Below, piece after piece: positions 1 through 8,470 of a DNA stretch of 64,000 nt. Numbering within the stretch: position 1 is the stretch's first letter; each line of letters starts with the position of its first letter. This DNA is from Allobosea sp. OK403. Its GTDB lineage: Bacteria; Pseudomonadota; Alphaproteobacteria; Rhizobiales; Beijerinckiaceae. Made by a program: the position numbers and the translations under genes. The stretch lies in NCBI RefSeq assembly GCF_900113835.1, contig NZ_FOQV01000005.1:102796-166795 (forward strand), in the 5' to 3' direction. The notes below the pieces were generated by a model that did no database searches, was not told the origin of the DNA, and worked only from the letters and a program-made list of their open reading frames with translations.

Positions 1-971
1 TCCTCGACGCGGGCCGGGTCCGTCACCAGAAGATCGTCGCCGACGATCTGAACGCGGTGCCCAACCGCAGCGGTGAAGGCCTTGAAGCCCTGCTTGTCGT
101 CCTCGGCGAACGGATCCTCGATCGACAGAATCGGGTATTTGTCGACCCACCGCAGCAGCATCTCGCCCAACTCGTCGCGGTCGAGTTCCCGCTGCTCGAG
201 GCCGAGAACATAGCGGCCATCCCTGCCGAACTCCGAGGCGGCGACGTCGAGCGCCATGCTCACCTCGTCGCCGGGGGTGTAGCCCGCACGCTCGATCGCG
301 CGCAGCAGCAGGTCCAGCGCCTCCTCGTTCGTGTCGAAAGCCGGCCACCAGCCGCCCTCGTCGGCGACACCCTGCCTGCGCCCCGCTTCGGCCAGAAGCT
401 TGCCGGCCGCAACGTGGACGTTGACCGTGCGCTCCATGACTTCGCCGAAATCGCGCGCAGTCGGACACATCACGAGGAAATCCTGGATGTCGACGCGACG
501 GCCGGCATGCGCGCCGCCGCCGAGGATCTGAATCTCGGGCAGCGGGATCGTCACAGGTGCGCCTTGAGCGAGATAGGTCCAGAGCGGCTGCCGTGCAGCC
601 GCCGCGGCCGCCTGAAGGACGGCCATGGAAACGGCGATGACGGCATTGCCGCCGAGCCGCGCTAACTGCGGCGAGCCGTCGAGTGCCACGAGCGCGTCAT
701 CGACGGCTTGCTGGTCCCGCACGTCCATGCCCGAGAGCGCCTTCGCGATCTCACCGTTCACATTGGCGACCGCGCGGGTCACGTCGTAGCCGCCGAGACG
801 GTCGCCGCCGTCGCGCAGCTCGATCGCCTCGCCCGAACCGGTCGAGGCTCCGGCCGGTGCGATGGCGCGACCGACGATGCCCCCCGAGAGCTCGACATCC
901 GCCTCCACCGTCGGGCGCCCTCTCGAGTCCCAAACGCGGCGGCCGACAATGCGTGCGATCGAATGGGTCAT
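1..971 (-). CDS. Enolase-family protein (phosphopyruvate hydratase paralogue), C-terminus outside window
   Basis: The reverse strand encodes about 323 residues with enolase landmarks in order: SRGRPTVEADV near the N-terminus, the mobile loop APAGASTG, GGAHAGRRVDIQDF, VADEGG, the metal ligand motifs DVAASEF and SIEDPF, and GDDLLVTDP just before the window edge. Enolases interconvert 2-phosphoglycerate and phosphoenolpyruvate. Oddities are QDF where the family has QEF (the Glu168 position of yeast enolase becomes Asp), PAGAST for PSGAST, and WWPA for the usual APN after DEGG. The catalytic Lys residues lie outside the window. The start ATG overlaps the stop of the kinase gene by 4 bp, so the two are co-translated. 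A housekeeping enolase is unlikely in this sugar-acid operon. I infer a paralogue acting on 2-phosphoglycerate or a related phospho-acid. Confidence 0.85.
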   Translation of the reverse strand, partial: MTHSIARIVGRRVWDSRGRPTVEADVELSGGIVGRAIAPAGASTGSGEAIELRDGGDRLGGYDVTRAVANVNGEIAKALSGMDVRDQQAVDDALVALDGSPQLARLGGNAVIAVSMAVLQAAAAAARQPLWTYLAQGAPVTIPLPEIQILGGGAHAGRRVDIQDFLVMCPTARDFGEVMERTVNVHVAAGKLLAEAGRRQGVADEGGWWPAFDTNEEALDLLLRAIERAGYTPGDEVSMALDVAASEFGRDGRYVLGLEQRELDRDELGEMLLRWVDKYPILSIEDPFAEDDKQGFKAFTAAVGHRVQIVGDDLLVTDPARVE

Positions 972-1990
972 GGGGCTATCCCGTCATTCCGGAGCGCCGT
1001 CATCCAGGCGTTGCGGATCATCGAAAGATCGCGCGGCGGCGACATGATCAGGGGAATGGCGAAAGCTCTGACGAACGCCTTGAGCCTATCGTCTTCGACG
1101 TATTCGACAGGTGAGCGCCCGTAGATGCGCGCCAGCAGCAATGCCGGCAGGAGCGCCGCCGCCCGCGCTTCGAGCGCGGCGGCATCCTCCCATGTGACGC
1201 CGGCCAGATAGGCCGCGGCGAGCGCGTCGTAGCTCGCCGCATACGCCGCCGCGTATGCGGGCGCCCACAAGCACTTCAGCAGGAGGTGGTTGAGGCAGAA
1301 GGCGAAGTCGAACACCGGATCGCCGAACCATGCGCATTCGGCGTCAAGGAACACGGGCCCCTTGGGGCCGACCAGAATGTTCTTCGGCGAAATATCGCCA
1401 TGTACCAAGACCGCGTGGCGCCCGAGCACGCCGGCGCCGAGCACGCGCAGCGGATCGCCGATCTGGGGGTGCTTCGTCGCCGTATATTCGAGATAGGGTT
1501 CGATGCGCAGGGCGCGAAACACCGAATCTTCATTGAACTGCGGAGCGATGTCGATCCGCCTCGCGGTGCTCGCGTGAATCGTCGCGAGCGAGGTCCCTAC
1601 AGCGCAGGCGAAGTCGGCATCGACGCGCCCGCTCCTCAATTCGTTCTTCCAGACCGGGTAGCTGTCCGGAGGCAGGAATTCCATGGCGAAGAAGCCGCGC
1701 TTCGGATCGTGAGCCAGAATGGCGGGCACGCAATCCGGCAGAATGCCTGCGACGAAGCGCAGCCAGGCGACTTCACTCGCGTTGCGGGCAACCGGCGCGC
1801 GCCAGTCCGCGGTGACGCGGAGTTTCGCGAGGGCGCGCTTGACGACGAATGGCGCTTTCGCCCCCTGCACGAGCCAGATATCGGAGGCGACGCCTCCGGT
1901 CAGTGGCCGACAGTCGATCGTGCCATCCGCAGGGACGAGGCCCGCTTGCCTCAATCCGGCGACCGTCTCTTCGTCGATCTGCATATCCAT
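968..1990 (-). CDS. APH/choline-kinase-fold phosphotransferase
   Basis: This 340-residue protein has the Brenner motif of aminoglycoside phosphotransferase-type kinases: HGDISPKN at residues 197-204 (catalytic Asp199, Mg-binding Asn204) and the metal-binding FLDAECAWFGDP beginning near residue 215. The N-lobe motif LTGGVASDIWLV and FVVKRA (nucleotide-binding Lys) are present. The family phosphorylates small hydroxylated substrates such as choline, methylthioribose or homoserine. The gene sits between a mannonate dehydratase and an enolase paralogue, 11 bp from the first and overlapping the second. I infer that it phosphorylates a sugar acid, possibly glycerate, to feed the enolase-like enzyme. 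An antibiotic-resistance role is unlikely in this setting. The exact substrate cannot be read from sequence. Confidence 0.8.
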   Translation of the reverse strand: MDMQIDEETVAGLRQAGLVPADGTIDCRPLTGGVASDIWLVQGAKAPFVVKRALAKLRVTADWRAPVARNASEVAWLRFVAGILPDCVPAILAHDPKRGFFAMEFLPPDSYPVWKNELRSGRVDADFACAVGTSLATIHASTARRIDIAPQFNEDSVFRALRIEPYLEYTATKHPQIGDPLRVLGAGVLGRHAVLVHGDISPKNILVGPKGPVFLDAECAWFGDPVFDFAFCLNHLLLKCLWAPAYAAAYAASYDALAAAYLAGVTWEDAAALEARAAALLPALLLARIYGRSPVEYVEDDRLKAFVRAFAIPLIMSPPRDLSMIRNAWMTALRNDGIAP

Positions 1991-2001
1991 GCGAGGCGAC
2001 C

Positions 2002-3189
2002 TCAGGCGCCGGCTGACAGCGCCGCGGCGCCGTGCATCACGCCGCGGATCTCGGCGAGGCCCTTCAATCGGCCGATCAGCGAGTAGCCCGGATTGATCCG
2101 CTCCTTGCCGATGTCGTCGGCCAGAAGATGCCCGTGATCCGGGCGCATCGGAATGCGCCAGTCAGCGCGCCCCTCGGCAATCCGGCGCTCCTGTTCGCGC
2201 ATCAACGCGATGATCACAGCCGGCATGTTCGTCGAGCCGCCGAGATGGTCGGCCTCGCAGAAAGAACCGTCGGACTCGCGCGCGACATTGCGCAGATGCG
2301 CAAAGTGAATCCTCGGCCCGAATTCCTTGACGCAGGCGACGAGGTCGTTATCGGCGCGGGCCCCCAGCGACCCCGTGCAGAAGGTCAGCCCGTTCGCTGC
2401 GCTCGGAACAGCGGCAAGGATGTACCGCAGGTCGCTCGCCGCGGAGACGATGCGCGGCAGGCCGTACAGGGAGAACGGCGGGTCGTCCGGATGAATGCAC
2501 AGCCGGCTGCCGACCTCTTCCGCCACAGGCACGACCTCGCGCAGGAAGGCCACGAGCGACGAGCGCAGATCGTCCGGCGTAACCCCTTCATACTCCTTGA
2601 GCGCGTCGAGAAAGCCGGGGCGGTCGAAGGAGCGCTCGCGCGCGACCAGGCCGGCAATGAGGTTGCGCTCGATCCGGCCGATCTTGGCCGCATCCATCGC
2701 ACGGAACCGCTCTTCCGCGGCACGGATCTGCGCAGGCGCGTAGCTGTCCTCGCCCCGGGGGCGCTTGAGGACGAACAGATCATAGGCCGCGAAATCGAGC
2801 GCATCGTACCGTAGCGCGTACCCACCCGAAGGCAGGCGATACATGAGGTCGGTGCGCGTCCAGTCCAGCACCGGCATGAAATTGTAGCAGATCAGGTGGA
2901 CGCCGCAGCGCGCCAGCGCGCGGATCGAATCTTTGTACCAGCCGACATAGCGATCGCGCTCGGCATTCCGGATCTTGATCGCGTTGTGGACCGGAATGCT
3001 CTCCACGACCGACCAGGCGAGGCCGGCGCGCTCGATCGTCTGCTTACGCTCGGAGATTGCCGCCTCCGGCCAGGCCGAGCCGTCGTAGATCTCATGCAGC
3101 GCGGTCACGATTCCGGTGGCGCCGGCCTGTCGAATATGGTCGAGCGGCACGGGATCGTCCGGCCCATACCACCGAAAGCACTCCTCCAT
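2002..3189 (-). CDS. uxuA: Mannonate dehydratase
   Basis: About 395 residues match UxuA over the full length. The N-terminus [15 protein letters not shown] and [12 protein letters not shown] are typical. The likely Mn-ligand segments are all present: [27 protein letters not shown] and MRPDHGH. UxuA dehydrates D-mannonate to 2-keto-3-deoxygluconate in hexuronate catabolism. I chose the ATG at 3189 because family members start at this point and a GAGG lies just upstream. An in-frame ATG at 3198 would add three residues. It is the first gene of a minus-strand operon with the kinase and the enolase paralogue, and it is divergent from the GntR-type regulator. A palindrome at 3224-3234 in the shared promoter region is a likely operator. 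Confidence 0.9.
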   Translation of the reverse strand: MEECFRWYGPDDPVPLDHIRQAGATGIVTALHEIYDGSAWPEAAISERKQTIERAGLAWSVVESIPVHNAIKIRNAERDRYVGWYKDSIRALARCGVHLICYNFMPVLDWTRTDLMYRLPSGGYALRYDALDFAAYDLFVLKRPRGEDSYAPAQIRAAEERFRAMDAAKIGRIERNLIAGLVARERSFDRPGFLDALKEYEGVTPDDLRSSLVAFLREVVPVAEEVGSRLCIHPDDPPFSLYGLPRIVSAASDLRYILAAVPSAANGLTFCTGSLGARADNDLVACVKEFGPRIHFAHLRNVARESDGSFCEADHLGGSTNMPAVIIALMREQERRIAEGRADWRIPMRPDHGHLLADDIGKERINPGYSLIGRLKGLAEIRGVMHGAAALSAGA

Positions 3190-3223
3190 GGGCCTCATCG
3201 TTTTCGCTCACCGCCAATTATTT

Positions 3224-3234
3224 GTTGGGCCAAC
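3224..3234. promoter_or_regulatory. Palindromic operator-like site upstream of uxuA
   Basis: GTTGGGCCAAC is a 5+1+5 palindrome 35 bp upstream of the uxuA start. Read on the minus strand it continues as CCCAACAAATAAT. It resembles the site at 3370-3383 (TGGTCCAACAATTA) and the half-site at 5422-5429 (CCAACAAT). FadR-subfamily GntR regulators bind short palindromes of this size. Assignment to the adjacent regulator is inference. Confidence 0.45.
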
Positions 3235-3369
3235 TCTCCCTATCTATTGAGCAAAATCTGGAAAGAGGGCAAGTGAGAAAATAACCCCCCGCCGGGGCCT
3301 GCATAATATATTGAAATTAAAAGACAAATTGCCTTAGGATGTGTAGGCCTCTTGACGGGGCGACATCTC

Positions 3370-3383
3370 TGGTCCAACAATTA
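3370..3383. promoter_or_regulatory. Operator-like site upstream of the FadR-type regulator gene
   Basis: TGGTCCAACAATTA ends 15 bp before the regulator ATG and shares the CCAACAA core with the palindrome near uxuA. Its position next to the ribosome-binding site suggests autorepression. This is inferred from similarity between the sites. Confidence 0.4.
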
Positions 3384-3398
3384 TGAAGAAGGAACGCT

Positions 3399-4184
3399 AT
3401 GACGAACGAGACTCTCAGCGCGGAAACGACCCTGGAACCGTCCGCCCCCGGACGCGTGTCCGCCGTCGATCGGCTCGTCGAGCTCATCCGCGATTTCATC
3501 GCCCAACGCGGGCTGAAGGTCGGCGACGCCCTTCCGACCGAGCGCGAGCTGGGGGAGGCTTACCAGGCTGGCCGCAATACGGTGCGGGAGGCGCTTCAGG
3601 TGCTGAAGGCCTATGGGATCGTTGAGGCCCGCCCCAAGGTCGGCGCCGTCATCAGCGGGGGGCACGGCGACGCCATCCGCAAGATGTTCTCGTTCCACGG
3701 CGCCATATCGCCGGACTCCTTCAAGGACGTTCAGGGTTTTCGCCGCATCGTCGAGATCGGGATCGCGGATGCCGTGATGCGGCGCGCGACAGCCCAGGAT
3801 TTCGCGGCGCTCGCGCAGAAGAATCTGAGCATGCTTGAAGCCGCTACCATCGAAGAACGGGCGCGGCGCGACTACGAATTCCACGAAGCCATCGTCGAAT
3901 TAGCGGGCAACCGGACGATGCTCGGCGTCTACCACATGCTGCGCCCGGTGATCGAAGAGGTCATGCATCTCGGCAAATCGAGCCCGCCTGCTCAAGAGCA
4001 GTCCTACGAAGCCCATCTGGAGCTCATCGACGCTCTGCGGAAGCAGGACAGGATCACTTACGCGTATCTGATGAGCCGGCACCTCGAATACGCCCTGCGG
4101 TTCGTTACTGGCGACGAGGCGGCCGGTCCCGGGTTGGATGAAGGCCACACATCCTTCGACGATGGTCGCCCACGGCGGGGATGA
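3399..4184 (+). CDS. GntR-family (FadR/FCD) transcriptional regulator
   Basis: The 261-residue protein has an N-terminal winged helix (LKVGDALPTERELGEAYQAG, then NTVREALQVLKAYGIV) at about residues 20-85. A C-terminal FCD domain follows with the metal-binding pattern Asp/His (DYEFHEAI), His (YEAHLELI) and His (SRHLEYAL). FCD regulators of sugar-acid genes are usually repressors released by a pathway acid. A GAAGAAGGA ribosome-binding site precedes the ATG. The gene is divergent from uxuA and immediately upstream of a second UxuA-like gene, so it probably controls both arms. The last 25 residues look unstructured. Confidence 0.88.
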   Translation: MTNETLSAETTLEPSAPGRVSAVDRLVELIRDFIAQRGLKVGDALPTERELGEAYQAGRNTVREALQVLKAYGIVEARPKVGAVISGGHGDAIRKMFSFHGAISPDSFKDVQGFRRIVEIGIADAVMRRATAQDFAALAQKNLSMLEAATIEERARRDYEFHEAIVELAGNRTMLGVYHMLRPVIEEVMHLGKSSPPAQEQSYEAHLELIDALRKQDRITYAYLMSRHLEYALRFVTGDEAAGPGLDEGHTSFDDGRPRRG

Positions 4185-4267
4185 GGGCGGCTCCATCACT
4201 GGCGTCTGCAACTTCGAGAGGGGGCGCCGGATCGGTCGATGATCGCTCGGTGAAGGTGAACAGGCAG

Positions 4268-5362
4268 ATGAAGATCGGGCTCGGTCTCTACCGCGAGCAA
4301 TTGACGCCGGACAATTTCGCGTTCGCCTCCCAGGCCGGGGCGACGCATATCGTGGCGCATCTGACGAATTATTTCAGCGGTCGCGACCCGCAAATCGTCA
4401 GCGGCGACCCCGGCGCCGGCTGGGGAGACTGCTCATCCGACGCATTGTGGACCTACGAGGATTTTGCCGCATTGATCGCTGATGTTCGCGCAGCTGGCCT
4501 CGAACTCGCGGCGATCGAAAACCTCTCTCCTCGGTTTTGGGCGGATGTCCTGCTCGACGGACCGGAGCGCCCGCGGCAGATGGAGGGCCTGAAGCGGCTG
4601 GTGCGCGACGCCGGCCGCGCAGGTGTGCCTTGCATCGGGTACAACTTCTCCATTGCCGGCGTCTTCGGCTGGACGCGCGGCCCCTACGCACGGGGCGGCG
4701 CACATTCCGTCGCTTTCGGGATCGAGCCTGTCGATCCCGACATGCCCCTCCCCGACGGGCTCGTGTGGAATATGCGGTATCGGCCCGCTGTCGACGGCGC
4801 AGCGCCAGTCACCGTTTCGAACGAGCAATTATGGGACCGGCTCGAACGCTTCCTGCGCGAAATCGTCCCCGTGGCAGAGGAAGCCGGCGTCGTCCTCGCG
4901 GCTCACCCGGACGATCCGCCGGCTGATCGCCTGCGGGGAACGGCGCGCCTCGTCAATCGCCCGGAGAAATACGATCGGCTCATGGGCATCGTCGACTCGC
5001 CCGCCAACGGGCTCGAGCTGTGCCTCGGCACGTTGCAGGAAATGCCCGGCGGCGACATCTACGAGCATGTCAGGCGGTTCGCGCGATCCGGACGGATAGG
5101 CTACATCCACTTCCGCAATGTGAAGGGCAAGTTCCCACGCTACATCGAAGCCTTCGTCGATGAGGGGGACATCGACATGGCGGAGATCGTTCGCATTCTG
5201 CGCGACGAAAACTACACTGGTGTACTTATTCCCGACCACACTCCCGATATGAGATGCGCGGCGCCGTGGCATGCCGGGATGGCGTTCGCGCTGGGCTACA
5301 TGCGTGGCCTCGTCAAGAATGCCGACGGACTCGGGTTGTCACGATCGGCAAGCGGCGGGTGA
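4268..5362 (+). CDS. UxuA-like mannonate dehydratase family protein (second copy)
   Basis: This 364-residue TIM-barrel protein starts MKIGLGLYREQLT and carries the UxuA-type segments AAHPDDPPADRL, NGLELCLGTLQEM, IGYIHFRNVKG and IPDHTPDM. The four likely metal ligands (His, Cys, His, Asp) are therefore present. It is clearly divergent from the copy at 2002-3189 and shorter. It may use a different aldonate epimer or act in a side branch, which is inference. I prefer the ATG at 4268. An in-frame ATG at 4181 overlaps the regulator stop and would add 29 residues without family similarity. Confidence 0.8.
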   Translation: MKIGLGLYREQLTPDNFAFASQAGATHIVAHLTNYFSGRDPQIVSGDPGAGWGDCSSDALWTYEDFAALIADVRAAGLELAAIENLSPRFWADVLLDGPERPRQMEGLKRLVRDAGRAGVPCIGYNFSIAGVFGWTRGPYARGGAHSVAFGIEPVDPDMPLPDGLVWNMRYRPAVDGAAPVTVSNEQLWDRLERFLREIVPVAEEAGVVLAAHPDDPPADRLRGTARLVNRPEKYDRLMGIVDSPANGLELCLGTLQEMPGGDIYEHVRRFARSGRIGYIHFRNVKGKFPRYIEAFVDEGDIDMAEIVRILRDENYTGVLIPDHTPDMRCAAPWHAGMAFALGYMRGLVKNADGLGLSRSASGG

Positions 5363-5421
5363 TTTGTCCCAGCTCAGGTAGCTCGCCCGGTATTGGGGAG
5401 ATCAACTCAGTGCAGCGTCGG

Positions 5422-5429
5422 CCAACAAT
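5422..5429. promoter_or_regulatory. CCAACAAT half-site upstream of the MFS gene
   Basis: CCAACAAT, in the context CGGCCAACAATAG, lies in the 232-bp gap before the transporter gene. It matches the core of the two sites at 3224-3234 and 3370-3383, so the regulator may also control the transporter. A single 8-bp match is weak evidence. I see nothing else notable in this gap. Confidence 0.3.
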
Positions 5430-5594
5430 AGCCTCAACTGTTCGAGGGGAGACGGCCTTCGACAAGGCGAGCCGCGAGAACAATGTCGAACATGATCCTG
5501 GTCGGCGAGCCGACCACTGCGCCCCTCACCGAGACTGGGATCATATGAGCAGGTTCCACGACCGGACAGAATCGAAAGAGGAGTGCCGACAGAT

Positions 5595-6911
5595 ATGACG
5601 ACGACAGACGCTTCCACGCTTGCAGCCGCCGCCGGCAAGGCGAATCTCGGCAAGGCCGTGATGGCCGCGACGGTAGGCACGGTGATCGAGTGGTATGACT
5701 ACGCACTCTACGGCGCCGCCTCGGGCGTAATCATCAACAAGCTGTTCTTTCCCAACCTGTCGCCGACAGCCGGCGTGCTCGCGGCCTTCGCGACCTTCGC
5801 GGTCGGCTATTTCGCGCGCCCTGTCGGCGGCATCGTTATCTCACATATCGGCGACACATTCGGCCGCAAGCCGGCGCTGATCCTGACAATCACCTTGATG
5901 GGCCTTGCGACCGTGCTGATGGGTCTGCTGCCCACTTACGAAAGCATCGGTCTCGCGGCGCCGGTCCTGCTCGTGCTCATGCGCCTTATCCAGGGCTTCG
6001 GCGCGGGCGCGGAGCTCGCCGGCGCCATTGTCCTCGTCGCCGAATATGCGCCGCCGAGCAAGCGCGCGTTCTACACCGGGCTGCCCAACGCCGCGACGCT
6101 CGTCGGCATCATGCTTGCTACACTCTCCTTCCTGGTGATCTCCTATTTGCCTGAGGAGGTGCTGCTTGGCTGGGCTTGGCGAGTGCCATTCCTGATCTCT
6201 GGCGCGCTGTTCCTGGTCGCGTTTTATATTCGCAAGCATCTCGACGAGACGCCCGAATATGTTGCGGCGATGGCCCGTGCTGAGGCTCGGCGCCACGAGC
6301 AGCGCGCGCCGCTTGGCGAGCTCTTTCGCAACAGCCCGCGCGAGGTTCTGTTCGGCTTTCTCAGCGTCACCGGCCACAATGCGAACGCTTATATCCTCAG
6401 CGCCTTCTCGCTGAGCTACATGATCAATACAGTCGGCATGTCACGCACTGAGGGTCTGGTCGCTGTCACTATCGGCTCGCTGTTCGGCATCGTTGGCGTT
6501 CCGGTCCTGGGCGCGCTGGCTGATCGCATCGGCAGTGCCAAAGTCTATGCCGGCGGCGCGTTGTTCATGATGTTCTTCGCCTATCCGCTATTCTGGATGT
6601 TCGACAAGCATAGCGTGCTCTGGTCTACGGTAGGCATTGCTCTGGGCTATGGCATCGGCTTCGGAGCTATGGCAGGAGCGCAGGGGGCCTTCCTCACGAA
6701 TCTGTTCCCGACGCGCTATCGCTTCTCGGGCCTTGCAATGTCACGCGAGCTCAACGGCGTGCTCGTCGCGGGACCTACACCGCTCATTGCAGCGTCACTG
6801 GTCGCCGCAGCGGACGGAAAGCCAACCCTAGTCGCGGGCTATCTTATGGCCTGCTGCGCCCTGACAATTCTGGCGGTCCTGCTGATCAAGCATCGCTCAG
6901 TCCACGACTGA
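5595..6911 (+). CDS. MFS transporter, metabolite:H+ symporter type
   Basis: About 438 residues with 12 predicted membrane segments. The N-terminal signature VIEWYDYALYG and the loop motif HIGDTFGRKPAL are typical of the metabolite:H+ symporter branch (ShiA/ProP/KgtP-like). RLIQGFGAGAELAGA marks the fourth/fifth helix region. The family imports organic acids and related solutes with protons. Placement downstream of the FadR-type regulator and UxuA-like gene suggests uptake of the sugar acid degraded by this cluster. I chose the ATG at 5595, which has GAGGAG 11 bp upstream. An in-frame GTG at 5583 is possible but would overlap that site. Confidence 0.85.
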   Translation: MTTTDASTLAAAAGKANLGKAVMAATVGTVIEWYDYALYGAASGVIINKLFFPNLSPTAGVLAAFATFAVGYFARPVGGIVISHIGDTFGRKPALILTITLMGLATVLMGLLPTYESIGLAAPVLLVLMRLIQGFGAGAELAGAIVLVAEYAPPSKRAFYTGLPNAATLVGIMLATLSFLVISYLPEEVLLGWAWRVPFLISGALFLVAFYIRKHLDETPEYVAAMARAEARRHEQRAPLGELFRNSPREVLFGFLSVTGHNANAYILSAFSLSYMINTVGMSRTEGLVAVTIGSLFGIVGVPVLGALADRIGSAKVYAGGALFMMFFAYPLFWMFDKHSVLWSTVGIALGYGIGFGAMAGAQGAFLTNLFPTRYRFSGLAMSRELNGVLVAGPTPLIAASLVAAADGKPTLVAGYLMACCALTILAVLLIKHRSVHD

Positions 6912-7042
6912 GCCCGGATCGGGTCTAGCGAGCTCGGCCAAATCGGTACGGGCTCGCTCGATTCCAGCGATTTCCAGGATCGGTTCCCTGCCGCTTCGGC
7001 GTCGGTAGGTGGCCCCCCAGCCGACCTAACCGTAGCTCGCAA

Positions 7043-7147
7043 ATGCACGGCGAAGCCGACATGGCCCCAGTCCGCGCTTTCGGGAGTGATCTCGTGGATG
7101 CGCCCTTCGGCATCGGGTCGCGACGGTTTGACGAGCAGCTTCGACAT
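7043..7147 (-). pseudogene. iolB: Truncated iolB (5-deoxy-glucuronate isomerase) fragment
   Basis: From ATG 7147 on the minus strand the first ~35 residues (MSKLLVKPSRPDAEGRIHEI, then TPESADWGHVGFAVH) match the start of IolB. Similarity then stops abruptly. The reading frame continues to 6839 with unrelated residues. IolB belongs to myo-inositol catabolism. The fragment directly follows the iolE remnant, the usual iolE-iolB order. I see nothing else in 6912-7043. Confidence 0.7.
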
Positions 7148-7165
7148 GATGTGCGTCCCCGGGCC

Positions 7166-7610
7166 TTAGGCGAGCCCGGCCTCCTTCAGGCCCGGCTTGA
7201 GATGGGCGACGCCCTTCCTGGCATAGGTCAGGGGATCCGCCTTTTCGGGGCCCTGCTCGGCCACGACCCAGCCCGAATAGCCCGGCAAAGCGCAAATACC
7301 GCCGGGTAGTCCACCATGCCGTCGCCCGGAACCGTATAGACGCCGAGTTCCTTGCCCTTGCCAAGCACCGCGTCGAGCAAGCTCCAGCCTTCCACACCGG
7401 CCTGCGCCATGACCGGCTTGCGCACGTCCTTGGCATGGACATGGCTGATACGCTCACGACAGCGCGCCGCGAGGGCCACCGGGTCGGCGCCGCCCCAGGT
7501 CGCATGACCGGTGTCGAGCAGCAGATGCACGGCCTCGCCCGTCGCGCCTATCTCTCGCGGCATGATCCCGGCCAGGTCTGCTTCGCGATATTCGACCGGC
7601 GCCCTGCTGA
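7166..7610 (-). pseudogene. iolE: iolE (inosose dehydratase) remnant with frameshift and lost N-terminus
   Basis: The minus strand encodes the C-terminal half of an IolE-type TIM barrel: HLLLDTGHATWGGADPVAL, RISHVHAKDVRKPVM and TVPGDGMVDYPAVF. A one-base deletion near 7293 then shifts the frame. The next frame continues correctly as ALPGYSGWVVAEQGPEKADP and YARKGVAHLKPGLKEAGLA to a stop at 7166. The N-terminal half is missing. In-frame family-like residues can be followed to about 7600. IolE dehydrates 2-keto-myo-inositol, and this copy cannot be functional. The upstream boundary is approximate. I could not assign 7611-7814, the stretch before the transposase fragments. Confidence 0.75.
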
Positions 7611-7814
7611 CTTCGGCATTGGGCGGACGCGGCCGCTAGCAGCGATGCTCAGTGACATCGCGAGGACGCTCGATCGCTACGGCAAGTCGATCGCCCCCGG
7701 CGTTTGATCGACGGGCCTAATTTCTGCCCGTGAAGTGTCGAACCCCACCCAGCCCGCTGCGTGCGGACCCATTCCGCTCGTTCGACACGCCTCCGGTTCG
7801 TGACTTGCAACGCG

Positions 7815-7991
7815 CTGCCTTACGGACGGCGCTCACTGGTCGATACGGCCATCTCGCGCATCAAGAGGATCAACGGCGGCAAGCTGAATTCGAGAACCTT
7901 CGGCGCCCAACAGAACGAAGTCGCCATTCACATCGCCATCGCCAACCGCAACATGCTCATTGCCAGACCGCAGTCCGAGCGCGTCCGCTGA
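7815..7991 (+). pseudogene. IS5-family transposase C-terminal fragment
   Basis: The plus strand encodes VDTAISRIKRINGGKL followed by SRTFGAQQNEVAIHIAIANR and a stop at 7989-7991. This is the typical C-terminal end of IS5-group DDE transposases. No N-terminal part or flanking inverted repeats are visible, so it is a relic. Neighbouring relics belong to other IS families. Confidence 0.65.
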
Positions 7992-8035
7992 TACCCCTGC
8001 AAAGTCAGAAAAGCACTTGATTGCCTCGGTGCACC

Positions 8036-8143
8036 AGGGCCATCGAGAACGCCTTCTCGAAGCTCAAGGCGTTCCTGCGCAAGGCGGCGGAACGAACCGT
8101 AGACGGCCTCTGGAACAGAAACAGCGAGGCGTTGTCACGTTAA
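8036..8143 (+). pseudogene. IS630-type transposase C-terminal fragment
   Basis: The frame reads AIENAFSKLKAFLRKAAERT, then VDGLWNR, and ends at the TAA at 8141-8143. This is the C-terminal signature of IS630/Tc1-mariner-like transposases. The rest of the gene is absent. From 8144 to 8337 I recognise nothing. Confidence 0.65.
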
Positions 8144-8337
8144 CTTCCGGCGGGCGCAAAGTGGTGCACTGGCCTGGAGACCCGCTCAGGCAGCGACGCC
8201 GGCGACGGCTTTCCAGTGTCCCATGGCGTCCAGACGATGCAGACGGGTGGAGAAGGCGAAGCGGCGGGACCGGGGCGACTGGACACTGCTCGATCCGGTG
8301 AAGGCAAAGGCCCCCTTGTACCAGGAGGCGACCTAGT

Positions 8338-8470
8338 TGTTTGATCCCGAGCTTTGATGGTGCAATCTCGACACAGGAATCGAGGGATGCGCTATGGGCC
8401 AGGTTCTGCATGGGAGCGCCACGACGACTGAGACGGTCCGTCGAGCGATACAGCATAGTCACGCGAGCCT
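8338..8470 (+). mobile_element. IS481-type element, 5'-end fragment
   Basis: From about 8338 the sequence resembles the left end of an IS481 element (TGTTTGATCCCGAGCTTTG). The ATG at 8394 then encodes MGQVLHGSATTTETVRRAIQ HSHASLR, the N-terminus of IS481 transposases. Similarity breaks off near 8468, where a dispersed repeat begins. The element is inactive. Confidence 0.65.

Noticed and set aside
968..1990. Aminoglycoside-resistance gene
   Set aside because: Only the general APH kinase fold is shared. The operon context with UxuA and an enolase paralogue points to metabolism.
7435..7707. Plus-strand 90-codon frame across the iolE remnant
   Set aside because: It is antisense to recognisable IolE sequence and has no similarity of its own.
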